From Streptomyces sp. NBC_01197 (GTDB taxonomy: Bacteria; Actinomycetota; Actinomycetes; Streptomycetales; Streptomycetaceae), in assembly GCF_036010505.1 (NCBI RefSeq), contig NZ_CP108569.1, positions 7,456,001 to 7,520,000 of the forward strand: a stretch of DNA of 64,000 nucleotides, read 5' to 3'. The notes under the pieces are model-generated. The model was given only the letters and a program-made list of their open reading frames with translations, did not search any database and was not told the origin of the DNA. Position numbers and translations under genes: made by a program. Positions 35,782-43,757 of the stretch are shown here, in pieces (positions within the stretch are counted from its first letter, which is position 1; every line of letters begins with the position of its first letter).

Positions 35782-35890
35782 TCAGACTGTCCGCTGTTGC
35801 TGCTGGCGCCGGAAGGCGGTCGGGGTGGTCCCCAAGTGCCGGGTGAAGACCCGGGTGAAGTAGGCGGGGTCCGGGTAGCCCACCTCCTTT
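35782..35890 (-). pseudogene. AraC-family C-terminal fragment
   Basis: The last about 34 codons of an AraC regulator: EVGYPDPAYFTRVFTRHLG then TTPTAFRRQQQQ and a stop at 35782. Everything upstream has been replaced by an IS110-type fragment on the other strand. Confidence 0.75.
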
Positions 35891-35893
35891 CGC

Positions 35894-36010
35894 GTTCAGG
35901 ACACAAACACCAAAGCCCTCCTCCGCCTCGCCCGACGACGAGCAGACGTCCTCTTCGCCAGGCTCCGCGACGGCACCTTCTACGAACCCCAACCCGCCAC
36001 ATCACCTTGA
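35894..36010 (+). pseudogene. IS110-type transposase C-terminal fragment
   Basis: Reads NTKALLRLARRRADVLFARL then RDGTFYEPQP and a stop. This matches the C-terminal end of IS110/IS116 transposases. It abuts the AraC fragment, so this IS truncated the regulator. Confidence 0.7.
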
Positions 36011-36237
36011 CCAAACCCATAGGGGCACCCCGCGTCGTGGTGCTCGCCCCGGCCGCGCCGTCATCGCCCGGCGCCAGAAAGACTGGTCGTACGAGACAGC
36101 GCGTCTTCGGCTCACCGGTCTCGGCATGCTCCGAGCGCAATGAAGGGCATTTCGCTAGGAGTTCCGGGTGAGCAGCGTCCCCAGGTCAGCATTGCACTGC
36201 GGGGTGTCGGTCAGACCGAAGGACGGCGTTTGCTGAT

Positions 36238-36762
36238 TCAGACGGGGGCCGGCGCGGAGATGCCGGTCCCGCCCGGGAGGTCGGCGCCGAATTGTGCGAT
36301 GACCGCGTCCAGGTCGAGCGGTGCGAAGGCCACGGGAGCCACCTCGTTGATCCTTTCGGCGGGCACCAGCCAGCACACTTCGAACTCCAGGCCGTCCGGG
36401 TCGCCGGCGTACAGCGACTTGGTGGTGCCGTGGTCCAACTCGTAGGACAGTGCGCCTGCCTGCAGCAGCTTGCCGCGGATCTGCTGGAACTCGGCCAGGG
36501 TGTCCACCTCCCACGCCAGGTGTGCTAACCCGGGACGTCGGCCCGGGCCCTGCGGGGAAGTCGGGCCCTCGATCTGGAGGAAGGCCAAGTCGTGGTCGTT
36601 GGTCGAATTCTCGGCCTGCAGGAACGCGCCCTCGCGCACCTTGTCGCCGTCGGCGTGGACGCGGAACACGGTGCGGAAGCTCAGCAGATCGGTGTAGAAG
36701 GCGACGCTGCGTTCGACGTCGCGGACGTAGAGCACGGCGTGGTTGAGACGCTGGACCGGCAT
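36238..36762 (-). CDS. VOC-family (glyoxalase/extradiol dioxygenase-fold) protein
   Basis: 174 residues from ATG 36762. One VOC module pair: LNHAVLYVRDVERSVAFYTD with a first metal-site His, GLAHLAWEVDTLAEFQQIR with the second, and LYAGDPDGLEFEVCWLV with the acidic ligand. Probably a metal-dependent dioxygenase, lyase or resistance protein. It is divergent from an HxlR gene fragment that probably controlled it. The tail after residue 145 is less typical. Confidence 0.82.
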   Translation of the reverse strand: MPVQRLNHAVLYVRDVERSVAFYTDLLSFRTVFRVHADGDKVREGAFLQAENSTNDHDLAFLQIEGPTSPQGPGRRPGLAHLAWEVDTLAEFQQIRGKLLQAGALSYELDHGTTKSLYAGDPDGLEFEVCWLVPAERINEVAPVAFAPLDLDAVIAQFGADLPGGTGISAPAPV

Positions 36763-36840
36763 GTCACTCCTTCACATACTTACGATTAGTGAGTAGCCCC
36801 ACCATAGGGATGCAACGAGAGCCTCACAAAAGGAACATTG

Positions 36841-37157
36841 ATGTACGCAGCGCACACGACTGACCCTGACTGTGCCGCCGCCCCGCACCCGGCGACGCCT
36901 GACCTGCCGATGCCCCTGCCCGCGCGAGACCTGGCCGGACAACGGCCGAAGATTCCGGGAGACCTCGACCGGATCGGCGACAAGTGGTCGGTCCTGGTCA
37001 TCGGTGGCCACGGTCCCTTGCGGTCCTTGTGCCCTGCACCAGGGGGTTCCAGGCGTCTTCCAGCGCGTGCTCGCCCTCGCCCTGCGCCACCTGGAACGCG
37101 ACGGGGTCGTCTCCCACACCGTCTACGCTGAGGTGCCCCGCCAGCAGTACCCGGTGC
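36841..37157 (+). pseudogene. HxlR-family regulator, frameshifted and cut by IS256
   Basis: From ATG 36841 the protein reaches DLDRIGDKWSVLVIGG and then shifts frame; the alternative frame continues GVFQRVLALALRHLERDGVV and SHTVYAEVPRQQYPVRD. It ends abruptly at the IS256 left end at 37158. The last third is not found on the other side of the element, so a deletion accompanied or followed the insertion. Confidence 0.75.
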
Positions 37158-38538
37158 GGGACTGTAAAACGTTCGGTGTAACTCCCGATCATGGAAGATG
37201 CATCGATGACCAGCGACAACGTGACCGAGGCCGATCCTGCCGAGCCGTCTGAGGCGGTTCCGTCGAAGCCTGTGGACGACCGGTTGATTGACGAGCTGGT
37301 GGGCCGGGCTCAGGCCGAGGGCCTTCAGCTGACCGGCGAGGGCGGGCTGCTCCAGCAGCTGACCAAGCGGCTCCTGGAGTCGGCTCTCGAGGGCGAGATC
37401 ACCGACCACCTCGGCTATGACAAACACGATCCCGCCGGGAAGAACGGTGGCAACTCCCGCAACGGCACCCGATCCAAGACCGTGCTGACGGATGTCGGCC
37501 CGGTGGAGATAACTGTGCCCCGCGACCGTGAGGGTTCCTTCGAGCCGAAGATCGTCAAGAAGCGGCAGAAGCGTCTGTCCGGCGTGGACGAGATGGTCAT
37601 CTCGCTCGCGGCGAAGGGCCTGACCACCGGCGAGGTCCAGGCCCACCTTGCCGAGGTCTACGGCGCCGACGTGTCCCGTCAGACGATCTCCACGATCACC
37701 GACAAGGTTCTCGAGGGCATGGCCGAATGGCAGAACCGGCCGCTCGACGCCGTCTACCCGGTGGTCTTCATCGACGCCATCCACGTGAAGATCCGCGACG
37801 GCGCGGTCGCCAACCGGCCCATCTACGTGGCCTTGGCGGTCACGACCGAGGGTCGGCGCGACATTCTCGGGCTGTGGGCCGGCGACGGCGGCGAGGGCGC
37901 CAAGCACTGGATGCACATCCTCACCGAGATCAAGAACCGCGGCGTGAACGACGTCCTTATGCTCGTCTGCGACGGACTCAAGGGCCTGCCCGACGCGGTC
38001 GAGACCGTCTGGCCGCAGACGGTCGTGCAGACCTGTGTGGTCCACCTGCTGCGGAACTCCTTCCGCTATGCCGCCCGCCAGGACTGGGACAAGATCGCGA
38101 AACTCCTCAAGCCCGTCTACACCGCGTCGACCGAAGACGCCGCACTCGAGCGGTTCGCGGAGTTCGCCGACGCGTGGGGCAAGAAGTATCCGGCGATCGT
38201 GCGGCTCTGGGAGAACGCGTGGGAGGAGTTCACTCCCTTCCTCCGCTTCGACACCGAAATCCGCCGCATCGTCTGCACGACGAACGCGATCGAGTCCGTG
38301 AACGCGCGGATCCCACGGGCGGTGAAAGCCCGCGGCCACTTCCCCAACGAGCAGGCCGCACTGAAATGCGTCTACATGGCAATCATGTCGCTCGACCCGA
38401 CCGGCAAGGGCCAAGCCCGCTGGACCATGCGCTGGAAGACAGCCTTGAACGCCTTCGACATCACCTTCGACGGCCGACTCTCCGCAGCCCGCCAGTAACC
38501 CTCAACAACCCGAGTTACACCGCTCGTTTGACAGACCC
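37158..38538. mobile_element. intact IS256-family element
   Basis: Left end GGGACTGTAAAACGTTCGGT and the complement of the right end, GGGTCTGTCAAACGAGCGGT, match at most positions and continue into GTAACTC. The element carries one complete transposase gene. No clear target duplication is seen (left flank CCGGTGCG, right flank CCGGCAGT). Confidence 0.88.
37191..38498 (+). CDS. IS256-family (MULE-type) transposase
   Basis: 435 residues from ATG 37191; ATG 37206 is an alternative. The typical start LLQQLTKRLLESALEGEITD is followed by GNSRNGTRSKTVLTDVGPVE and PRDREGSFEPKIVKKRQKRL. The DDE core shows VVFIDAIHVKIRDG (first Asp), LMLVCDGLKGLPDAV (second Asp) and a late WENAWEEFTPFLRF stretch with the Glu, then CTTNAIESVNARI. 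All features are present. Confidence 0.95.
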   Translation: MEDASMTSDNVTEADPAEPSEAVPSKPVDDRLIDELVGRAQAEGLQLTGEGGLLQQLTKRLLESALEGEITDHLGYDKHDPAGKNGGNSRNGTRSKTVLTDVGPVEITVPRDREGSFEPKIVKKRQKRLSGVDEMVISLAAKGLTTGEVQAHLAEVYGADVSRQTISTITDKVLEGMAEWQNRPLDAVYPVVFIDAIHVKIRDGAVANRPIYVALAVTTEGRRDILGLWAGDGGEGAKHWMHILTEIKNRGVNDVLMLVCDGLKGLPDAVETVWPQTVVQTCVVHLLRNSFRYAARQDWDKIAKLLKPVYTASTEDAALERFAEFADAWGKKYPAIVRLWENAWEEFTPFLRFDTEIRRIVCTTNAIESVNARIPRAVKARGHFPNEQAALKCVYMAIMSLDPTGKGQARWTMRWKTALNAFDITFDGRLSAARQ

Positions 38539-38628
38539 CGGCAGTGGGGGTAAGCACCGGATGCATCGATCTGGCCAGGACTCTGACGGTCCCAGGCCTC
38601 CGCGATCAGCAGCCGTGCTTCGTGGGCC

Positions 38629-39255
38629 CTAACGCCCCCACAGACGTTCGAAGACGCGATAGGACACCGAGCGCGGCAGGATCTTGCTCAGTTTGATGGT
38701 CGCCCGGTAGCGCCACCCGGGAATGCAGACCGGCTCCCCGGACCGCACGGCTGCGATCGCCTCGCGGGCCACCTCGTCCCGATCGAGCCAGACGAACTCC
38801 GGCAGGCGCCTGCTGCGCATTCCGCCGTGCGCCCCGCCCTCGCCGCGTCGGACGAAACCGGGACAGAGCACTGTGGCGTGGATCCCGGACTTGCGTGCCT
38901 CGCAGTACAACGACTCTGTCATCGATGTGAGGAATGCCTTGGTCGCGGCGTAGGTCGCGCCCTGGGGCTGAGGGAGGAAGCCGGCAATGGACGAAACATT
39001 GAGGATGCCGCCGTGCCGACGGGGAGTCATTATGGACAGCGCCGCATGGGTCAGCTGCAGCGGTACCAGTACGTTGAGTCCCACCTTTGCCAGCTCGTAC
39101 TCCAGCGGCTGGCGGGCGAGCGGCCGGGGTGGACGGGAGCCTGAGCCGGCGTTGTTGACCAGCAGGTCGATCGGACGGTCAGGGTCGGTCAGCCGCGCGG
39201 TGACCGTGGCTAGCTCCTCCGGCACGGTGAGATCGGCCGTCAGATGTGACGGGCC
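38629..39255 (-). pseudogene. SDR-family oxidoreductase lacking its N-terminus
   Basis: The visible part starts ADLTVPEELATVTARL and continues PIDLLVNNAGSGSRPPR, LNVSSIAGFLPQPQGATYAA (catalytic Ser and YxxxK as YAATK) and ATVLCPGFV. The glycine-rich cofactor loop TGxxxGIG that should precede is missing; the sequence changes at about 39260 to the T/G-rich end of the Tn7-like element. Cofactor binding is therefore lost. Confidence 0.8.
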
Positions 39256-39277
39256 ATTGGTCTTCAGTGGGTTGAGC

Positions 39278-39400
39278 TGTTCTGGTCTGGTGTTCCGTCT
39301 TTCGGGGTGGGATTCGGAATGGTCTGAGCGGTCGGTTTCGGGTGTGGTGGGTGTGGCTTGTTGGGGTGTTCGGTTTGGTTGTTCGGGTGCTTGGTCTGTG
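39278..39400. repeat. probable transposon end with repeated TGTTC sites
   Basis: A T/G-rich stretch with repeated TGTTC boxes: TGTTCTGGTCTGGTGTTCC at 39278, TGTTCGGTTTGGTTGTTCG near 39367 and TGTTCGGGTGCTTGGTC near 39381. Tn7/Tn5053-like ends start with TGT and hold several transposase-binding repeats. It lies between tniQ and the truncated SDR gene. Confidence 0.45.
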
Positions 39401-39503
39401 GTCCGGTAGTTGTGTGGGATTGATCTTGGATTTTTCGTAGGTGTGGTGGCACACCTGTAGGGGGTGGCATCAATGCGCCTGGCTGGATGGGGACTTGTGC
39501 TGG

Positions 39504-40457
39504 TCAGTGGCGTGTGTGGGTGAGGAAGGCATGGAGGGGATCGTTCGTGTTGGGGGCGAGGCGGGGCAGCCTGAGTCGGTGGGCGATGAGTCTGAGGGCG
39601 TCGTTGGTGGTGTGGCGTGTCTGGTTCGGCAGCACGGCGAGTGTGCGGGCCAGTGCGACAGTCTCTGGGTAGGTCACGAGGTCGCGTGCCAGGAGGGCGG
39701 GGGAGGCGTTGCTGGTGGTGGCCAGACGGGGGCTGTCAGTGATCAGTTGGGTGAGGCGGGTGTGCCAGCGGTGGGTGAGGTGTTGCTGGTGGTCGTACCA
39801 GCGGGTGGTGATGGCGCGCGCCGCGGTCCAGGCGGTAACAGCTCGGGGGTGGTGCAGGAGTCGCTGGTGTGTGTAGTGCGCGGCGGCAAGCTCCGGCACG
39901 GCCCGGGTGTGGATGGTGGTGGTGAGTCATGGGTCGGGGGCGGCTTGGTGGTGGCGCGGGCAGATCAGTCGGTGCGGCGGCCGGTGAACCCAGGCGGTGT
40001 CGGTGGTGTCGTGGGTGCGGTGGCGGGTGCACAGGGTGCAGGCGCGCACAGGCTGCTGCTCGGCATTGAGCCGCTTCCAGTAGGCGGCTGCTCCGGTGGC
40101 GTGGGCGGCGTCGCTGAGCGGGAGGTGGGGCAGGGCGCGTGTGAGGTGGGGGAGCGGGATGCGGGTGAGGGCGGCGAGGTGCCGGGCCGCGTTGTGGTTG
40201 AGGTGGAGTTCGGCCGTGGGCAGGGTGCCGTGGCGGTGGAGGGTGATACCGGCCCCGTCCAGGAGCTGGGGAAGCGTCAACTGGTAGGCGATAGCGAGGC
40301 GTTGGGCGTATGAGGCGGTCGCCTCAAAGGGCAGTGGCCTTACGCGGAGCACGCCCGGTGCTGCTGGAGGGGTCCGCAACCATGCCTCTGCGGTGAGGAC
40401 GGCAGGCGCGGGGGCGACTGTGACCGCGGTGCGGGTGGTGGCGTCTGTCCGGCTCAC
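39504..40457 (-). pseudogene. tniQ: TniQ-family protein interrupted by an in-frame TGA
   Basis: From GTG 40457 (GTGA overlap with tniB) the protein starts VSRTDATTRTAV and reaches RPLPFEATASYAQRLAIAY, then the zinc-binding CTLCTRHR with RLICPRHHQ. At 39927-39929 a TGA stop interrupts it, and the same frame continues for over 130 codons (ELAAAHYTHQRLLHHPRA to LHAFLTHTRH). TGA probably replaced a Trp codon (DP-W-LTT). TniQ/TnsD proteins choose the target in Tn7-like elements, so the element has probably lost targeting. Confidence 0.78.
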
Positions 40458-41560
40458 GACGTGCCGGTGCTGCGGCTTCGTGGCGGTGTGCGGGGGCGGT
40501 GGTGCTGTTCGGCGAGGTGGTCGAGGCGGATGGCGTCGAGGGTGGTTTTGGTGATGCGTTCGGTGCCGTCGATCAGGGCGGTGATGGCTGCTTGGCGGAT
40601 GAGGCGGGCGAGGCTTCCGATGCGGACGGCGGTGCGCTCGTGCAGGTAGGGGGCCAGTTTGGGGAGGGTTCCGGGCCGGTGGTGGCGCAGGTCGAGGGCG
40701 CTTTCCATGGCGATGATGAGGTCGCGGAAGGGCTCTTGATTGCCGAGGCGTGCGGGGAAGGGGGCGCAGTCGATGAGGGAGGCGCGGCCGGCGAGTTGGG
40801 CGCCGCGTACGCCGGTGAACAGGGGTGTGGTGGTGACGTCGATGCCGGCGTAGACGAAGGTGGCGCCGATGCGTTCGGTGAGGTCTTTGATCAGGTCGGC
40901 GCTCTGGGCGCCGGTGGTGGTGCGGGGGTTGAGGCGGTGGATCTCGTCGATCAGGACCAGCTGGACGCCGGCAGAGGTGTAGGTGTGGCAGACGGCGTTG
41001 GTGATCTGGACCTGGGACATGCCGGCGGTGACGGGGATGCCGAGGTAGCGGGCGAATTCGATGGCGAGGGTCTTGGCGCTGGCTGCGGGCGGGACCAGGA
41101 CGTAGGCGACCGGGGCCTGACCGGCTGTTGCTGTGGGGCCGTGGCGGCGGGTGTGGGCGAGCTGGCAGGCGCGTCCGACCTGGAGCAGGGCGGTGGTTTT
41201 CCCGGCGCCGGCGGGGCCGGTGACGATGAGGGACGGCCGTGCGGTGACGGCCTGGTGGCGGCCGAGGATCATCAGGGTGCGCACGTTCTTGGCGAGCGCG
41301 TCGATAGCGGGAGTGCGCACGGTAACGAACCGCGAGTGATAGGCCAGCCGTTCCTCGAGATCGCGGGGTGGCGCCCCGGGCGGGGGAGGAGTTGCTACGG
41401 GGGTGGTGGCGAAGGCCTGGAAGCCGTCCCAGGTGGTCACCGCCTGCGGCTGCAGGTCAGGGGCGTCGCCGTCGGCGTTCGCTGTGTCACCGGGAGACCA
41501 GCCTGCCGTCGGCGGCTTGCCGGCCGGCGCATCGTTCGTACGCGGTGAGGTGTTCACCAT
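40454..41560 (-). CDS. tniB: TniB-like AAA+ ATPase of a Tn7/Tn5053-like transposon
   Basis: 368 residues from ATG 41560, whose ATG overlaps the TGA of the tniA remnant. Walker A is LIVTGPAGAGKTTALLQVGR, Walker B is VQLVLIDEIHRLNPRT, and sensor 1 is in ATFVYAGIDVT. After a Pro-rich N-terminus the protein follows TniB/TnsC-type ATPases, which bridge the target selector and the transposase. The gene itself looks intact, but its partners on both sides are broken. Confidence 0.85.
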   Translation of the reverse strand: MVNTSPRTNDAPAGKPPTAGWSPGDTANADGDAPDLQPQAVTTWDGFQAFATTPVATPPPPGAPPRDLEERLAYHSRFVTVRTPAIDALAKNVRTLMILGRHQAVTARPSLIVTGPAGAGKTTALLQVGRACQLAHTRRHGPTATAGQAPVAYVLVPPAASAKTLAIEFARYLGIPVTAGMSQVQITNAVCHTYTSAGVQLVLIDEIHRLNPRTTTGAQSADLIKDLTERIGATFVYAGIDVTTTPLFTGVRGAQLAGRASLIDCAPFPARLGNQEPFRDLIIAMESALDLRHHRPGTLPKLAPYLHERTAVRIGSLARLIRQAAITALIDGTERITKTTLDAIRLDHLAEQHHRPRTPPRSRSTGTS

Positions 41561-41832
41561 TGCTCGGCTTCCGCTTCGGCGTCCCACAGCCCGTACCCGC
41601 CTGCCGCTCCCGGCAGCCCGCCCGCGCCCTCCGGCTCGCTCGTGCCGGTCTGGGCCGGGGTGTCGACGCTGATGAGGTCGTCCAGGCTCTCGCTCCAGTC
41701 CGGTGCCGGGGTCGGCGCGGTCTCTGCGTCGAGTGGGCGCCGCTGGCCTGGCAGATCGGGCAACTGTGCCGCCGTGCTTCCGGAGCGTGGAGCTCTGCGG
41801 CGGCGGGTTTTCTGCTCGGTCTCGGCTGGTGA
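41554..41832 (-). pseudogene. tniA: C-terminal remnant of TniA transposase
   Basis: About 92 codons without start: basic TRRRRAP, then LPDLPGQRRPLDAETAPTPA and WSESLDDLISVD, ending AEAEAEQW and a stop that overlaps the tniB start. The acidic C-terminal tail and position directly before tniB fit the end of a TniA/TnsB Mu-type transposase. The catalytic domain is absent. Confidence 0.6.
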
Positions 41833-42236
41833 CTATCACCTCACTGTCGGGGGCAGTTCTCATCCCGTTGCCATTCAAGGTGGCTGTATGGCTCGTTGGA
41901 GTCAGGGGAGTTACGGGTCTGCTTCAGGCGCGAGGTGAGAACTCCTGGTGCACACACGTGAGAACGGCCTGTTCGGTTCAGTGAGAAACGCAATACGAAG
42001 GTGCCCTTGACCTGCGCCGCTGCTATGGAGTAGTTCATAGCCGACCTCAGCAGGTGGGCCGTGTCGACCGCTGTTGTGGCTGTCCGATGGGTGCGGCACA
42101 GGGGACCGTTGCACGGGCGTGCCGTCGGTCGATCGTGCTCGCAGCAAGCGCCGCGTCCCGGCACGGTCAGCCACCTTGCGGTCCCTGCCTTGCTGAAAGC
42201 CCAGCACCGTGGCCTGGAGCCTGGAACGACGAGTGG
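41833..42236. other. no gene recognised
   Basis: About 400 bases between the tniA remnant and the lipoprotein gene. The second transposon end was not found here. Confidence 0.3.
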
Positions 42237-42671
42237 GTGAGATTCCATTCCGTAATTGTCGCTCTGGCTCTCATGTCCGCGACGCTCGGCGGCTGTTCCT
42301 CAGCGGTGTCATCGGATGGCAAGCACGTGACGATCAGTGCTTCTCCGAGCCGGAGCTATCTGCATCCGGTCAACGATGTGTACTGGGTGAAGAATACCTG
42401 CCAGTCTGGCGAGTCTTCCTCGGCGAGGATCACTTTCTGGCTGCACGACCACGCCGCGCACGGGATGGCTTACGACATTCGTTATGAGTTTCTCGACGAA
42501 AGCGGCCAAGTCATCGGCTCGGCATATGGGATCTTCTCGCTGGCCGCGAACCAGGTGCTCGGTGATGAAGCGCTCTTCGGCTCCACTGGCAGATGCGGTC
42601 CAAAGTTCCGGCTCGCGTACGTCAACGCCTACGACTCCACAGCCGACGGCGCCGACCGACCCCACTTCTGA
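42237..42671 (+). CDS. putative lipoprotein of unknown function
   Basis: 144 residues from GTG 42237. The lipobox is MSATLGGC with Cys20 after the hydrophobic stretch VIVALAL. The mature part has two cysteines (NTCQSGESSSAR and GRCGPKF) that could form a disulfide. It also has a beta-rich pattern with ITFWLHDHAAHGMAYDIRYEF. I do not recognise the family. Ribosome site weak, so the start is uncertain. Confidence 0.6.
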   Translation: MRFHSVIVALALMSATLGGCSSAVSSDGKHVTISASPSRSYLHPVNDVYWVKNTCQSGESSSARITFWLHDHAAHGMAYDIRYEFLDESGQVIGSAYGIFSLAANQVLGDEALFGSTGRCGPKFRLAYVNAYDSTADGADRPHF

Positions 42672-43757
42672 TGAGGACAATTCCACCTCACCGACGGTCC
42701 GGGTAGGGCCGGAGAGAATCACTGGCCCCTGCCGTCGCTGTCTCCGGTAGGACTCAGACTCGGGGCGCCGACGGCTGGTTCGTCGAGCTCGAGGCCGCAG
42801 CCGCTGACTGCTGGCTTCTGGGGCCGCCGCCGCGGGGCCGTAGCCGGACGACCGGGGCGTTGCTGCGCCCAGTTCATCGGCCGCGTGGCAAGACCTGCTG
42901 GCCCTGGCCGCTGCGTCGCAGGAGATCACGATCGACCCGCTGGCGCTCGACTCGAACCCTTTCGTGTCGTGCACCCCGGACGGTCTGGTCGATCTGGCCC
43001 CCGCAAAGGCGTCCTCAGCGGGCTCGCCCCCGGAGCGGGTGGGCGTTGTTGTGTCCGGGAACCGGCTCGGTGCGGTGACGGTCGGCACGCTCGGAGGCTC
43101 CTTCACAGGCGGTGGGAACGGGCGGGAGGGCAGAGGGCTCGGGCGGGTCACAGGATGATGAGACGGGTCCAGTGCTCCACGAACCGCGCGATCAGGTCCG
43201 GATCGCGGGCCCCGAATAGAGCCGTCACTGCGAGATCTGTTGCTGCCGCTCTTTTGGTGGGGTCAGGCGTTGAGCGGCCGGATGTCCACGGGGTGGCGGA
43301 GTAGATCCGGGCGCTGTCCGTTCTGGTGGCCCCAGCGGCGGGCGGCCGTCGGTGAGCTGGATGTTGAACTTCTCTGCTTGCCCCAGCAGGAAGAACTGGC
43401 CGAGTTCGGCGGGGCCAGCGGGGGTCGTCAGTTTGATGTGCCGGGGGGGGGGGGGGAGCTGTGCTTCCCATGCCATCCGTCGCTCGCCGTCGAGGTGGCC
43501 TGATGCGGTGCGGAGCAGTCGGGGCGCGCGAGGGCCGCCCCAGCGATCGCCCAACTCGACTCGCGGTCCTGCTGCACGACGTTCTGCCCTACCTCGGCGA
43601 CGACCCGGCCGGGTGTACCTCGATGCCGCCATCGGTGTTCAGTACCGGGCGGCGGCTTGGGTACGTGCGCTTTGCCGTCTCCAGGTCACGCTCGTCGAAG
43701 TCGCCGGTGAAGATGAGCACGCCAGAGAGGAGCGGGGGCCGTTCGGTCAGGGCGGTT
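42672..43757. other. decayed region before the CRISPR-like array
   Basis: No intact gene. Coding-like pieces: plus strand about 42880-43158 (LLALAAASQEITIDPLALDS), minus strand ending at 43148 (DLAVTALFGARDPDLIARFV) and minus strand about 43625-43745 (VLIFTGDFDERDLETAKRTY). None is a family I know; they may be one or more broken genes. A run of 14 G lies at 43443-43456. Confidence 0.4.

Noticed and set aside
42880..43745. Possible cas gene remnants next to the array
   Set aside because: The coding-like pieces (LLALAAASQEITIDPLALDS, VLIFTGDFDERDLETAKRTY, DLAVTALFGARDPDLIARFV) do not show motifs of Cas1, Cas2, Cas3 or Cascade subunits that I can recognise.
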